A DNA stretch of 45,932 nt, taken from assembly GCA_009840595.1 (NCBI GenBank), contig VXNK01000052.1:40028-85959 (forward strand). Direction: 5' to 3'. Shown here piece by piece: positions 8,683 to 17,314 of this stretch; positions within the stretch are counted from its first letter, which is position 1, and every line of letters begins with the position of its first letter. The notes below the pieces were generated by a model. The model was not told where the DNA came from and searched no databases. It saw only the letters and a list, made by a program, of their open reading frames with translations. The DNA is from Rhodospirillaceae bacterium. GTDB lineage: Bacteria > Pseudomonadota > Alphaproteobacteria > Bin65. The position numbers were made by a program, and so were the translations under genes.

Positions 8683-9708
8683 ATGGTTATTCGCACGATC
8701 CGCATCGCGGCCGCTGCGGCACTGGGCCTGTGCCTGCTGGCCGGCCCGGTCCAGTCGAAAACGGTCACCCTGAAATTCGCCCACTGGGTGCCGCCGGTGC
8801 ATCCGCTGCACAAGGCATTCGTCGCCTGGGGCACGTCGATTACCGAAAAATCGGGCGGCAGCATCAAGTTCCAGTATTTTCCCGCAAGCCAGCTCGGCAA
8901 GGCGAGCGATCATTACGATATGGCGAAGACGGGCATCGCCGATGCGGTCTGGATCAATCCCGGTTTCAACCCGGGTCGCTGGCCGGTCACGTCGCTGCCG
9001 GAACAGCCGCTGATGCTGAAAGAACCGCTCGGCGCCTCGCGCGCGCTGACGGCCTGGTATGCCGAATTCGCCGACCGGGAAATGACCGACGCCAAGAACT
9101 GCCTGATGCACACCATGGTGCCGCTGACGATTTTCTCGACCCGCAAGGCGATCAAGACGCCGGCGGACCTGAAGGGCGTCAAGATGCGGCCGTCGAACGC
9201 CACCCAGGCGCGCATCTTCAAGCAGGCCGGCGCGGTCACGGTGTTCTCGCCGTTCCCGAAGATCCGCGACACCTTCGAGCGCGGCATCGCCACGGCGTCG
9301 ACCGGCGTCCACGGCGCGCTGATCGCGTTCGGCGGCCACAAGGCGACCAAGTACATCATGGATGTGCCGCTGTTCGGCGCGGTCTGGAACATCGTGCTGA
9401 ACAAGGCGGCCTACACCAAGCTGGACGCGAAGCAGAAGGCGGTCGTCGACGCGCATTGCTCGCCGGAGTGGGCGGTCCGGATCGCCGACCCGGTGGCGCA
9501 GTCCGACTGGGCCGGAGAGAAGAAGCTCCGCGCGATGGGCAAGACCTTCGTGCCGATCTCGGAAGCCGACAAGGCCGCCTGGCGCAAATTCTCCGCGCCG
9601 GCGCTGGACGCCTGGAAGAAGGATGTCGCCAAGCGCGGCTTCGACCCGGAAGCCGTCTACAAGTCGCTGATCGACAAGCTGAGGGCGGAAAAGGCGCTGG
9701 TCGAATAG
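8683..9708 (+). CDS. dctP: TRAP transporter substrate-binding protein (DctP)
   Basis: This encodes a 341-aa periplasmic receptor of the DctP type. A Sec signal peptide is visible (basic start MVIRTIR, hydrophobic core to about residue 22, cleavage near VQS/KT). The mature protein starts VTLKFAHWVPPVHPLHKAF, the standard DctP N-terminus. The region TPADLKGVKMRPSNATQARIFKQAGA (about residues 160-185) contains the conserved arginine that salt-bridges a substrate carboxylate. A strong ribosome site (GAGGGAGGA, 8669-8677) precedes the start. It is divergent from dctQM. The ligand is likely a carboxylate but is not otherwise identifiable. Confidence 0.93.
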   Translation: MVIRTIRIAAAAALGLCLLAGPVQSKTVTLKFAHWVPPVHPLHKAFVAWGTSITEKSGGSIKFQYFPASQLGKASDHYDMAKTGIADAVWINPGFNPGRWPVTSLPEQPLMLKEPLGASRALTAWYAEFADREMTDAKNCLMHTMVPLTIFSTRKAIKTPADLKGVKMRPSNATQARIFKQAGAVTVFSPFPKIRDTFERGIATASTGVHGALIAFGGHKATKYIMDVPLFGAVWNIVLNKAAYTKLDAKQKAVVDAHCSPEWAVRIADPVAQSDWAGEKKLRAMGKTFVPISEADKAAWRKFSAPALDAWKKDVAKRGFDPEAVYKSLIDKLRAEKALVE

Positions 9709-9730
9709 GGCGCCAGCCGAACGCGTAATC

Positions 9731-9757
9731 GAAACGGGCGCCCGGGGCGCCCGTTTC
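9731..9757. terminator. Perfect 12-bp stem hairpin terminator
   Basis: GAAACGGGCGCC (9731-9742) and its exact reverse complement (9746-9757) flank a three-base loop. The hairpin lies 22 bases past the dctP stop and just past the convergent SDR stop at 9762, so it can serve both strands. There is no long T-run; the stem ends in GTTTC. Its position and stability make termination the likeliest role. Confidence 0.8.
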
Positions 9758-9761
9758 CGAT

Positions 9762-10619
9762 TCAGGAACCCGAAACGCGCACCGGCCGGTCGAAGGCGCC
9801 CGCCATCGGCACGGTGCGGTCCGTACCGGCCAGTTGCGGCCAGCCGATCGGGCTGCCGACGGTTTCGGCCGCAGCGCCGGCGGGCGGATCGACCCAGCCG
9901 GAAGCGACGAGGCGCCGGCCGGTGACGGCGTCCGCCGCGGCGGAGCAAAGCCAGGCGACCGGCGGCGCCATTGCGGCGGCGGGCACCAGGGAGGCCCGGT
10001 CGAGCGCCGGCAGGTCGGGCACCATCGGCGTATCGGCCGGGCCGCCCGGAATGACGACGTTCACTGTGACGCCGGTGCCGGCCAGTTCGGCCGCCCAGGC
10101 GGCGGACAGAGCCTCGAGCGCGGCCTTCGATGCGCCGTAGGACGCCACGCCGGGCCGCAGCATCGAATCCAGGTTGGTCGTGACGTTGACGATCCGGCCC
10201 CAGCCGCGCGCAATCATCGGGCCGGCGACGGCGCGCGCCGCATGGAAGGCGCCGGCGACGTTGACATCGAACAGGCGGCGCCATCGGTCCGCATCGACCG
10301 CCGTGAGATCGACCGGGCGTTCGAAGATGCCAGGGTCGACGAAGGGCGGACCCAGGCCCGCCGCATTGACCAGGACGGCCGGTTCGCCGAGTCCGGCGGC
10401 GAGCCGGCCGACGGCGTCTCCGACCGCGCGGACATCCGCGATATCGACGGTCTCCGCCATCCGGTCGCTCTCGGGGAGGTCAAATGCCGGATGCGCCGGC
10501 GGCAGCGTCGCCCGGTCGAGCAGGGCCAGCCGGAACCCGGCCATTGCCAGCCCGGCCGCAATGGCGGTTCCAAGCCCGCCGGCCGCGCCGGTGACGAGGG
10601 CAACCCGGTTCGGCGTCAT
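9762..10619 (-). CDS. Short-chain dehydrogenase/reductase (SDR)
   Basis: This 285-aa protein is a classical SDR. The cofactor motif TGAAGGLG is at about residues 10-17. NAAG replaces the usual NNAG (VNAAGLGPP), and the catalytic Tyr/Lys pair lies in SYGASKAALEAL. It should oxidise or reduce an alcohol/carbonyl with NAD(P). ATG 10619 begins right before the first strand (MTPNRVALVTG), and GGGAGAGC lies just upstream on this strand. It stands alone, convergent with dctP across a hairpin and divergent from the DUF1330 gene. The C-terminal 25 residues past the fold (WPQLAGTDRTVPMAG) are longer than usual and of unknown role. The substrate is unknown. Confidence 0.85.
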   Translation of the reverse strand: MTPNRVALVTGAAGGLGTAIAAGLAMAGFRLALLDRATLPPAHPAFDLPESDRMAETVDIADVRAVGDAVGRLAAGLGEPAVLVNAAGLGPPFVDPGIFERPVDLTAVDADRWRRLFDVNVAGAFHAARAVAGPMIARGWGRIVNVTTNLDSMLRPGVASYGASKAALEALSAAWAAELAGTGVTVNVVIPGGPADTPMVPDLPALDRASLVPAAAMAPPVAWLCSAAADAVTGRRLVASGWVDPPAGAAAETVGSPIGWPQLAGTDRTVPMAGAFDRPVRVSGS

Positions 10620-10707
10620 GGCGCTCTCCCTTCCGTTGCTCCGCTGGACTTCGGTCGGCGGTTCGGCCAGAAAGTTCCGATACGGCTCGCCAGCGGAGGG
10701 ACATTGC

Positions 10708-11004
10708 ATGCCGGCCTATCTCGTGACCAGCGTCGAAGTCTTCGACCTGCCGACCTTCAAGGCGGAATACAGTTCGCGCGGCTCGGCCGCCGTCGCGCAA
10801 TATGGCGGCCGGTTCCTGGTCGAGGGCGGCAAGCCCGAACCGATCGAGGGCGACTGGCTGCCCAAACGCATGGCGATCGTCGAGTTCGAGTCGGCGAAGG
10901 CGGCGCGGCGCTTCTACGATTCCCCGGAATACCGGGAAGCCCGGCGCCATCGCCGGGACATCGCCGATTTCAACATGATCCTGGTCGAGCCGCCGGACGG
11001 TTAG
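10708..11004 (+). CDS. DUF1330 family protein
   Basis: This small protein (98 aa) of the dimeric alpha/beta-barrel (ferredoxin-like) fold matches DUF1330 in pattern. It has a beta strand (AYLVTSVEVFD), a helix, GGRFLVEGGKPEPIEGDW, a strand (RMAIVEF), then SAKAARRFYDSPEYREARRHR and a final strand (DFNMILVE). The biochemical role of the family is not established; members often accompany catabolic genes. GGAGGG at 10695-10700 supports the start. Its stop overlaps that of the convergent LLM oxidoreductase by four bases. Confidence 0.85.
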   Translation: MPAYLVTSVEVFDLPTFKAEYSSRGSAAVAQYGGRFLVEGGKPEPIEGDWLPKRMAIVEFESAKAARRFYDSPEYREARRHRRDIADFNMILVEPPDG

Positions 11005-12116
11005 CCCGGCCGGAACGGCTCGCGCAGGCCCGCCCGCTCCAGCAGGGGCAGCACCCGCTCGATAAAGAACGGCAATTCCCTCCGGAAATCGAAGAAGCTC
11101 AGCGAGGCGCCCGAGACCCCTGCGCCGTGCAGGGCGATCAGCCCCTCGGCGACCTGCTCCGGCGTCCCGACCAGCGGGAAGGAGCCGTGACCGCCGGCAA
11201 CCCGCTGCCGGGCGGCCATGACGTCCGCCGGGGCGGACTGGGAGGTTGCCGCCTTGGCGCCGGTCCAGCGGTCGACCGCCTCGTCGTCGGCCTGGCGGAG
11301 CGCGTAGTCGTCGTAGAAATCGCGGGCCTCGGCCTCGGTTTCCCGGCACACGACATGGGTTATGGCGCAGATGCCCGCGAACCGGCCGCGCGTCGTGGCG
11401 TCGGCGGCGATGTCCGCCACGACCGCGGCGGCGTGATCGGCGTCGCGCACGACCGCGAACAGGAAATCCGCGGCATGGGCGGCGAAGGCCCGGCCTGCCG
11501 GCGACCCGCCGGCCGACATGATGACAGGACCCGGCTGCTGCACGGTCGGCGGATCGGAATAGGCGTCCTGCAACCGGTAGTGGGCGCCGGCATGGTCGAA
11601 GCGCTCGCCGCGCACCAGCCGCGCGAAGACCTCGAACCATTCCAGCCCCTGCTCGTAGCGCGCACCGTGCTCCGGCAGGGGCACGCCGAACATGTCGAAC
11701 TCGTCCCGGTTCCAGCCGCAGACGATGTTGAGGCCGGCGCGGCCGCCGCTGACATGGTCGATGGTGGAGACCGCCTTGGCCGCAAAGACCGGATGGACCA
11801 GGGCGACATGGACGGTGCAGAAGATACAGGCGTGTTCGGTGATCGCCGCAAGCGCCGCCGCCTGGGTCAGCGTTTCGTAGGACCGGGCAGCGTTGTCGTG
11901 GGCCCCGCCGTAACCCTTCCAGCGCGCCAGCGGCAGGTTGAATTCGAGGCCTGCCCAGTCGGCGATGCGGCTCGCCTCGGCGATGTCGGCCCAGACCGCC
12001 GGCCAGCGGCCTTCCTTGCGCGTGATCGCCAGCCCGCCTTCGGCATTCATCCGGAACACGCCCAGCTTGAGGGGGTTGGGCCCGAACATCGGATTGGCCC
12101 GGCGCGCCGTTGTCAT
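11001..12116 (-). CDS. LLM flavin-dependent monooxygenase, RutA/SfnG-like
   Basis: This 371-aa protein is a bacterial luciferase-like, FMN-dependent monooxygenase. The segment STIDHVSGGRAGLNIVCGWNRDEFDMFGVPLPEHGARYEQG (about residues 117-157) is typical of the branch holding pyrimidine monooxygenase RutA and dimethylsulfone monooxygenase SfnG. The enzyme needs reduced flavin from a separate reductase, not seen nearby. It is the third of three LLM genes on this strand. The gap to the preceding one (12163) is 46 bases, so the two may be co-transcribed. Substrates in this branch include sulfones, sulfonates and N-heterocycles; which applies here is unknown. Confidence 0.85.
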   Translation of the reverse strand: MTTARRANPMFGPNPLKLGVFRMNAEGGLAITRKEGRWPAVWADIAEASRIADWAGLEFNLPLARWKGYGGAHDNAARSYETLTQAAALAAITEHACIFCTVHVALVHPVFAAKAVSTIDHVSGGRAGLNIVCGWNRDEFDMFGVPLPEHGARYEQGLEWFEVFARLVRGERFDHAGAHYRLQDAYSDPPTVQQPGPVIMSAGGSPAGRAFAAHAADFLFAVVRDADHAAAVVADIAADATTRGRFAGICAITHVVCRETEAEARDFYDDYALRQADDEAVDRWTGAKAATSQSAPADVMAARQRVAGGHGSFPLVGTPEQVAEGLIALHGAGVSGASLSFFDFRRELPFFIERVLPLLERAGLREPFRPG

Positions 12117-12162
12117 GGCAAGAGGCCCCGGTTCCGTCGCGCGCCGGCCGGCCGCACTACGG

Positions 12163-13245
12163 CTATTCGGCGGCGATCCGCCCGCCCGCGCCGACCTCCG
12201 GGAACAGCGGCGCGACCTCCTCCATGAAGCGCTGCATCTCCTCCCTGGTCTGCTGCGGATCTTTGAGGCCGATGTTGACGTAGAGGCCGAGCTCGTCGAT
12301 CCCCATTTCGGCGAAGCGGCCGACCGAATCGGCGATCGCCTGGGTGCTGCCGAGCAGGACCATGCCCGAAACGAGGTCCTCCGGCTTCATCCGGCTGACC
12401 CGGTCGGCCATGTCGTGCCAGTAATCGTAGGACTTGGTCTTCGCCTTCGAGGCCGTCCGCATCGTCGGCAGGGCGTTTTCCAGGAAGAAGCGGACCTGCC
12501 GTTCCCGCGCTGCCAGTTCCTCCTCCGGCGTGTCGCCGAAATGCAGGAAGATCGACGAGTTGACGACACCCGGTTCGTGCCCGTTGGCCGCGCAGTTCTC
12601 CCGGTAATAGTCGATCATCTTGTCGACGCCGCCGAACGACATGCCGGCGGCGAAGGGCGCGATCGACATGTTGAAGCCGCGCCGGCAGGTCATGTCGACC
12701 GTCGGCCGGGAGAAGCAGGCAACATAGACCGGCAGCGGATTCTGGACCGGCTTGGGGACGATCTCGACGTCCTCGAAGCGGAAGAACGCGCCGTCATGAG
12801 ACCAGCGACCTTCTTCGGTCCAGGCCCGGTGGACGATGTCGAGCCCTTCGGCCAGCAAGTCTGCATTGCGCTCGAAATCGATGCCGAAGCGGTCGTATTC
12901 GTGCTTGTCGAATCCGCGGCCGCAGGCGAAGTCGACCCGCCCGCCGCTGATCACGTCCACGGTCGCCCAGTTCTCGGCGACGCGCAGCGGATGATGCAGC
13001 GGCAGCACGGTCACCGCCGGCATCAGCCGGATCCGCTCGGTCCGGGCGGCGACGACGCCGAGCATGATTTCCGGCGAGGCGTTGGTGCCGAATTCGTTGA
13101 AATGATGTTCGCCGATCCAGGCGGAATGCATGCCCAGCTCCTCGGCGTAGACCGCCTGGTCGACGATCTGGAGCAGCAGATCTTCGACCGTCCGGGTGTT
13201 GTTCCTGTAGGTGTTGTCGGCGTTCGAAAAGTAGCTGAACTTCAT
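12163..13245 (-). CDS. LLM class flavin-dependent oxidoreductase
   Basis: This 360-aa luciferase-like protein has family landmarks WIGEHHFNEFG (near residue 45), the LPLHHPLRVAENWATVDVISGGRVDFACGRGFDKHEYDRFG core and a C-terminal region of alternating helices. It should use FMNH2 and oxygen. I chose ATG 13245 (MKFSYFSNADN) over an upstream in-frame codon at 13335, because the fold starts at this methionine and a GGAGA ribosome site lies just upstream on this strand. A 150-base gap with an AT-rich stretch near 13297-13320 separates it from the LLM gene before it, so it may have its own promoter. Confidence 0.87.
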   Translation of the reverse strand: MKFSYFSNADNTYRNNTRTVEDLLLQIVDQAVYAEELGMHSAWIGEHHFNEFGTNASPEIMLGVVAARTERIRLMPAVTVLPLHHPLRVAENWATVDVISGGRVDFACGRGFDKHEYDRFGIDFERNADLLAEGLDIVHRAWTEEGRWSHDGAFFRFEDVEIVPKPVQNPLPVYVACFSRPTVDMTCRRGFNMSIAPFAAGMSFGGVDKMIDYYRENCAANGHEPGVVNSSIFLHFGDTPEEELAARERQVRFFLENALPTMRTASKAKTKSYDYWHDMADRVSRMKPEDLVSGMVLLGSTQAIADSVGRFAEMGIDELGLYVNIGLKDPQQTREEMQRFMEEVAPLFPEVGAGGRIAAE

Positions 13246-13299
13246 CGCCGTCTCCGGCGCCCGGCCCTCATCGCCGGGCCGGGCGAAAACCGTGAAACT

Positions 13300-13322
13300 T
13301 AGATGTATTGTCACATAAATCG
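13300..13322 (-). promoter_or_regulatory. AT-rich promoter candidate for LLM gene
   Basis: Within the 150-base gap between two LLM genes, this is the only AT-rich strip. It contains the symmetrical element ATGT-N6-ACAT (13304-13317 approximately). It lies 55-75 bases upstream of the start at 13245, a suitable place for a promoter or operator. Exact boxes are not clear. Confidence 0.35.
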
Positions 13323-13395
13323 GCGCGCCGGACAAGCCGCAATCCGCCGCTCGCCCTGCTTCGCGGCGCCGGGAAATGCCGCCGGCGCGGTGCGG

Positions 13396-14568
13396 TTACG
13401 CGACCCGGCGCTGCCCGACCGGCCGCTCGCCGAGCGCCTGGAGAGCCGGCATCACGCCCGAGGCGAAGCGGTCCATGTTGGCGTCGGTCAGCTCGGCCGG
13501 CAGGGTGCCGAACTGCAGCAGCGCGATCAGGTTGCCGAAGCCCATGTCGCCGTAATAGTCGATCATCCGGTCGCGCACGGTCGCCGCGCTGCCGCAGACC
13601 ATCATGCCCATCTCCATCGCCGGCTCGATGGCCAGGTCGCCGAACATGCTCTTCTTGGCGGCGGCGATCCGCTTCATCGACGCGCGCGAGGTGTAGCCGG
13701 GCGGCAGCAGGAACTCGATCGGCATGCGGGCGAAGCAGTTGCGGAAATTCTCGAAATGCGGCTTCGCCTCGGCAACCGCGCTTTCGTCGGTCTCGCCGAC
13801 ATAGATCGGGACCGCCCAGCCGAGTTGGCTGTCGTTGGCGATGTAGCCGTATTCCTGCGCCCGGACCCGGTAGAGATCGAGATATTTCTTCACCGCGGCA
13901 GCCGGACTGAAGGTCTGAAGATAGGTGTAGCGCCGGTCCGGATGAGCGGCGAAGTCGATGGTCTCCTGGCTGCCCTGGGACGGGATCCAGACCGGCGGAT
14001 GGGGCTGCTGGTAGGGCCGCGGCCAGGTGTTCACATAGCGGTGCTTGTAGTGCTTGCCGGAGAACTCGAACGGCCCGGTCTCGGTCCAGGCCCGGATGAT
14101 GAGGTCGTGGGCTTCGTGGAAGCGCTCGTGGCTCGACGTCGGGTCGACGCCGAAGACGTGGTACTCCGCCCCGATGCCGCGCACGAAGCCGGTGATCAGC
14201 CGGCCGCGGGTCAGCGTGTCGATCATCGCGTGCTCCTCGGCCAGCGTCAGCGGATGCTGGCGCAGCGGCAACGCGCTGCCGAGGATGCAGATCTTGACCC
14301 GGTGGGTGCGCCGGGCGAGCGACGACGCCATGACGATGGGCGACGGCATCATGCCGTAGGCGGTCTGGTGGTGCTCGTTCACGCCGATGCCGTCGAAACC
14401 CAGTTCCTCGGCCCGTTCGAGCTGGTTCAGATAGCGCTCGTAGAGCATGGCGCCCTTCTCCGGGTCGTAGTGCCGGTTCGACAGCTTGACCCAGGAGGTG
14501 CCGACCTTCCGGACCTCGTCGAGATCGACTTCGGCATAGGGCATCAGGTGGAAGAAGAAGACCTTCAT
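13396..14568 (-). CDS. LLM class flavin-dependent monooxygenase
   Basis: This 390-aa luciferase-like protein has the landmarks GIGVNEHHQTAYGMMPSP (residues ~60-78), ILGSALPLRQHPLTLAEEHAMIDTLTRGR and a later AQEYGYIANDSQLGW region. The enzyme is expected to use FMNH2 and O2 on an unknown substrate. It starts only three bases after the stop of the alpha/beta hydrolase gene, so translation is probably coupled and the two products likely act in one pathway. It resembles the neighbour at 12163 in general fold but little in sequence, so this is not a recent duplication. Confidence 0.87.
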   Translation of the reverse strand: MKVFFFHLMPYAEVDLDEVRKVGTSWVKLSNRHYDPEKGAMLYERYLNQLERAEELGFDGIGVNEHHQTAYGMMPSPIVMASSLARRTHRVKICILGSALPLRQHPLTLAEEHAMIDTLTRGRLITGFVRGIGAEYHVFGVDPTSSHERFHEAHDLIIRAWTETGPFEFSGKHYKHRYVNTWPRPYQQPHPPVWIPSQGSQETIDFAAHPDRRYTYLQTFSPAAAVKKYLDLYRVRAQEYGYIANDSQLGWAVPIYVGETDESAVAEAKPHFENFRNCFARMPIEFLLPPGYTSRASMKRIAAAKKSMFGDLAIEPAMEMGMMVCGSAATVRDRMIDYYGDMGFGNLIALLQFGTLPAELTDANMDRFASGVMPALQALGERPVGQRRVA

Positions 14569-14571
14569 GGC

Positions 14572-15354
14572 TCAGCCTCCGTTCACATGGGCGTCGATGG
14601 CGGCGGCCAGGGCGTCGGCCTTCTCGATATGCAGGAAATGGCCGGCCTCGGGCACGACCGTGACGCCGGCGCCGGGGATCATTCCGGCGATGGCCCCGGC
14701 GTGATCGGCGGACAGGATGTTGTCGTGGGCGCCCCAGACGATATGGGTCGGCACGTTGATCCGGTGCAGCCATTTCGGCAGGTGGGGATCGTGCAACCGC
14801 GGCTCCCAGGCGAGGCGGGCGAAGGACGACCGGTTCTTGAGCCAGATGTCGTCGGCCTCGACCGCTTCGGGCAGCCGGGCGATCGCGGCCTCGGCAAACG
14901 CCCGGTCGTGGAAGCCCTGCCGGAAGGTCTCCTCCGGCGACCAGGCGAAGGGATCGCCGGTCGCCAGCCCCGGCACATGGACGCCGGCCGGGCAGACCAG
15001 GGTCAGGCTGGCCAGCCGGGCAGTGCTGCGGACGGCCACTTCCATCGCGATCCAGCCGCCGAGCGACATGCCGGCCAGATGCACCCCGGCGAGGTCCAGA
15101 TGATCAAGGAAGTCGAGATAGAAGTAGGCGACGTCGTGGATGTTGTCGAACCAGTCCGGCTCGTCCGATCCGCCGAAGCCGGGATGCTCCGGCGCGATCA
15201 GGTCGTAGCGCTCGGCAAGCCGCGTCATGAACGGAAGTTCGATGCCGCCGCCTCCGGCGCCGTGCAGGAACAGGAGCGGCGGGCCGCTGCCGCCGCGCAG
15301 CAGGCTGACGGTGCAATCGCGGACGGTTTCTGTCGATTTCTGCAATCCGCTCAC
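14572..15354 (-). CDS. Alpha/beta hydrolase, C-C bond hydrolase-like
   Basis: This 260-aa alpha/beta-hydrolase has an oxyanion motif LHGAGGGG (residues 30-37), nucleophile elbow GMSLGG with S97, a likely acid in WGAHDNIL and catalytic histidine in PEAGHFLHIE. The overall shape recalls meta-cleavage-product hydrolases and related esterases. It starts at GTG 15354; no ATG lies nearby in frame. The gene is tightly followed by an LLM monooxygenase (three-base gap), and a Rieske oxygenase gene lies 79 bases upstream on the same strand. Hydrolysis of an ester or ring-cleavage product made by its neighbours is a fair guess. Confidence 0.85.
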   Translation of the reverse strand: MSGLQKSTETVRDCTVSLLRGGSGPPLLFLHGAGGGGIELPFMTRLAERYDLIAPEHPGFGGSDEPDWFDNIHDVAYFYLDFLDHLDLAGVHLAGMSLGGWIAMEVAVRSTARLASLTLVCPAGVHVPGLATGDPFAWSPEETFRQGFHDRAFAEAAIARLPEAVEADDIWLKNRSSFARLAWEPRLHDPHLPKWLHRINVPTHIVWGAHDNILSADHAGAIAGMIPGAGVTVVPEAGHFLHIEKADALAAAIDAHVNGG

Positions 15355-15433
15355 CTTTGTGTTTCTTTCATCGGGTGTGTTTCGATCATCGGGACCGACG
15401 CCGGGAACCGCGTTCCGAAGCCGGCGGGGGTTG

Positions 15434-16474
15434 CTATTCGGCGGCGACGGATACCGGCGTTTCGGCCGCGATCATCCGGTCGATCTGCCGGCGGACGTGA
15501 AGCAGCGCCCGATCGACCTCCAGGGGCAGCATCGGCGCGTCCCGGTCGAGATCGATAACGATCTGCTGGGCCTCGATAATGTCCTTGTCTTCATGGAAGG
15601 CCTTGACGACGACATCGAGCACCTTCCGGTCGAGTCCCTCTGCGTCGAGGCCGAAGTCCCGCGGCTGGGCGAAGTGGTAATGGCAGGTGTTCGCCGTCTC
15701 GGGGGTCAGAGCCGACAGATGGCGGAACTGGATCGCGTTCCGCCGGTCTCCGGCGTGACCGCCCCCGCCGACCGGCGCCATGCCGAAATCGGCGACCACG
15801 CAATTCCCGCGGATATGGAAATCGTAAATGCTCCAGCGGTCGACGTTGCCGGCGAAGTTGCCGAAGGGGGCGAAGGCCGGCGTCGGCGGCGTATCGTCGG
15901 TCGTGTTCTCGATGTGCAGGCCGAAATCGGTGTGCGTAATCCGGGGCCGCTGTTCGGCATAGCTGGCGGTGCCGATGGTCTTCTCGTGGACGTAGGGCAG
16001 ATGCGAGAAGTCGAGGAAATTGTCGACGATCAGTTGATAGTTCGACTTGTAGTGCAGATAGCCGCCCTCGTAGGGCCACGCCGGATCGTCGAGATAGGGC
16101 CAGTCGATGATATCGCCGGGATCGGCCAGCGCCTCGTCGCCCATCCAGATCCAGATCACGTTCTGCCGTTCGACGACGGGATAGCGGCGCACCCGGTACT
16201 TCTCCGGAATCCGCGTCTCGCCGGGAATCTCGACGCAGGCGCCGCTCGGGTCGAACATGAGCCCGTGATACATGCAGCGCAGGTTGTCGCCCTCGATCCG
16301 GCCCCGGGAAAGCGGCGCCAGCCGGTGGCAGCACCGGTCCTCCAGGGCCGTGACCGCGCCGTCGGTCGTGCGGTACAGCACCACCGGCTCGTCCAGATAT
16401 ATCCGCGCGAAGGGTTCGCCTTCCGTGACCTGCTTGGCCCAAGCGGCGACATACCACGCATTCCTGATCCACAT
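15434..16474 (-). CDS. Rieske aromatic oxygenase, vanillate O-demethylase-like
   Basis: This 346-aa Rieske non-heme iron oxygenase is of the VanA/dicamba-monooxygenase type. The [2Fe-2S] ligands are C48-x-H50 and C67-x2-H70. The mononuclear iron site is in DNFLDFSHLPYVH (H158, H163, bridging D155), and the C-terminal EDKDIIEAQQ helix is typical of the group. The family removes methyl groups from aromatic ethers or hydroxylates rings. ATG 16474 is preceded by a strong GAGGAGGGA site; the in-frame extension to 16510 is not conserved. No VanB-type reductase is next to it. It belongs to the minus-strand block between the SDR at 16523 and the hydrolase at 14572. Confidence 0.9.
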   Translation of the reverse strand: MWIRNAWYVAAWAKQVTEGEPFARIYLDEPVVLYRTTDGAVTALEDRCCHRLAPLSRGRIEGDNLRCMYHGLMFDPSGACVEIPGETRIPEKYRVRRYPVVERQNVIWIWMGDEALADPGDIIDWPYLDDPAWPYEGGYLHYKSNYQLIVDNFLDFSHLPYVHEKTIGTASYAEQRPRITHTDFGLHIENTTDDTPPTPAFAPFGNFAGNVDRWSIYDFHIRGNCVVADFGMAPVGGGGHAGDRRNAIQFRHLSALTPETANTCHYHFAQPRDFGLDAEGLDRKVLDVVVKAFHEDKDIIEAQQIVIDLDRDAPMLPLEVDRALLHVRRQIDRMIAAETPVSVAAE

Positions 16475-16522
16475 GTTCCTGTCCCTCCTCGATAACCCGC
16501 CTGCGCCCATCTGCTCGCCGGG

Positions 16523-17314
16523 TCAGCCTGCCGTACAGCCGCCGTCGATGGGAATGGCGGTTCCTGTGATGAAGCTGCCGGCCGGTGAGGCGAGCAGCAG
16601 GGCAAGGCCCTGCAGTTCGGCCGTGTCGGCGATCCGGCCCATCGGCACCATGCCGCTAAAGGCTGCCGCGACTTCGGGGTCGTTGAGCCGTCCGCCCGCG
16701 ATGTTGGTGAAGAACGGGCCCGGCGCGATGGCGTTGACGGTGACGTTGTGGGGTGCCAGTTCCATGGCCGCCTGGCGCACGAGACCGACGACGCCGGTCT
16801 TCGTTGCGACATAGGCATAGCCGACCATGGTCTCGGCCTGGAGCCCGGCGATCGACGCCGTCACGACGATACGGCCGGACTTCTGCCGCTTCATGTGGCG
16901 GGCGGCGGCCTGGACGGTGGCGAAGACACTGGTCAGGTTGACCTGCACGACCTCGTCCCATTTCGCCGGGTCGACGGCGTCGATCTTGCCCACCTCGGTC
17001 AGGTAGCCCGGCCCGGCGCTGATGCCGGCGTTGGCGAATACGGCATCGAGCCGGCCCCGGCTTTCGGCAACCGCGTCGATGGCAGCGCGCAGGGCGGCCA
17101 AATCCGCCACGTCCAGGACGACGCCCTCGACAGAGGCGCCGGCGGCGGCGAAGCGTCCGGTGTGCCGCTCCAGCGTCTCGGGATCGATGTCCGCCATGAC
17201 GACATGGGCGCCGTTGTCGGCCATGACCTCGGCCATGGCGAGGCCGAGTCCGCTCGCCGCGCCGGTGACGAAGGCGACATGGCCGGAAACGTCGAACAGG
17301 TCCGCCGCCTTCAT
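16523..17314 (-). CDS. Short-chain dehydrogenase/reductase (SDR)
   Basis: This classical SDR has 263 aa, with TGAASGLG near residues 17-24, a FANAG motif in place of NNAG, and catalytic Tyr/Lys in YAYVATKTG. The C-terminus (GSFITGTAIPIDGGCTAG) is the standard SDR ending. It should use NAD(H): an acidic residue follows the second strand (MADIDPE). ATG 17314 overlaps the stop of the upstream SDR by four bases (ATGA), so the two are translationally coupled. Together with the Rieske oxygenase 48 bases downstream they form one operon. The substrate is unknown. Confidence 0.9.
   Translation of the reverse strand: MKAADLFDVSGHVAFVTGAASGLGLAMAEVMADNGAHVVMADIDPETLERHTGRFAAAGASVEGVVLDVADLAALRAAIDAVAESRGRLDAVFANAGISAGPGYLTEVGKIDAVDPAKWDEVVQVNLTSVFATVQAAARHMKRQKSGRIVVTASIAGLQAETMVGYAYVATKTGVVGLVRQAAMELAPHNVTVNAIAPGPFFTNIAGGRLNDPEVAAAFSGMVPMGRIADTAELQGLALLLASPAGSFITGTAIPIDGGCTAG

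Noticed and set aside
8476..10284. In-frame upstream extension of dctQ on the minus strand
   Set aside because: It runs antisense through dctP and has no family similarity; DctQ proteins begin with a short charged segment as at 8475.
9834..12227. Plus-strand frame of about 800 codons across the SDR and LLM genes
   Set aside because: It is antisense to two well-supported enzymes, and the DUF1330 gene occupies a different plus-strand frame within it.
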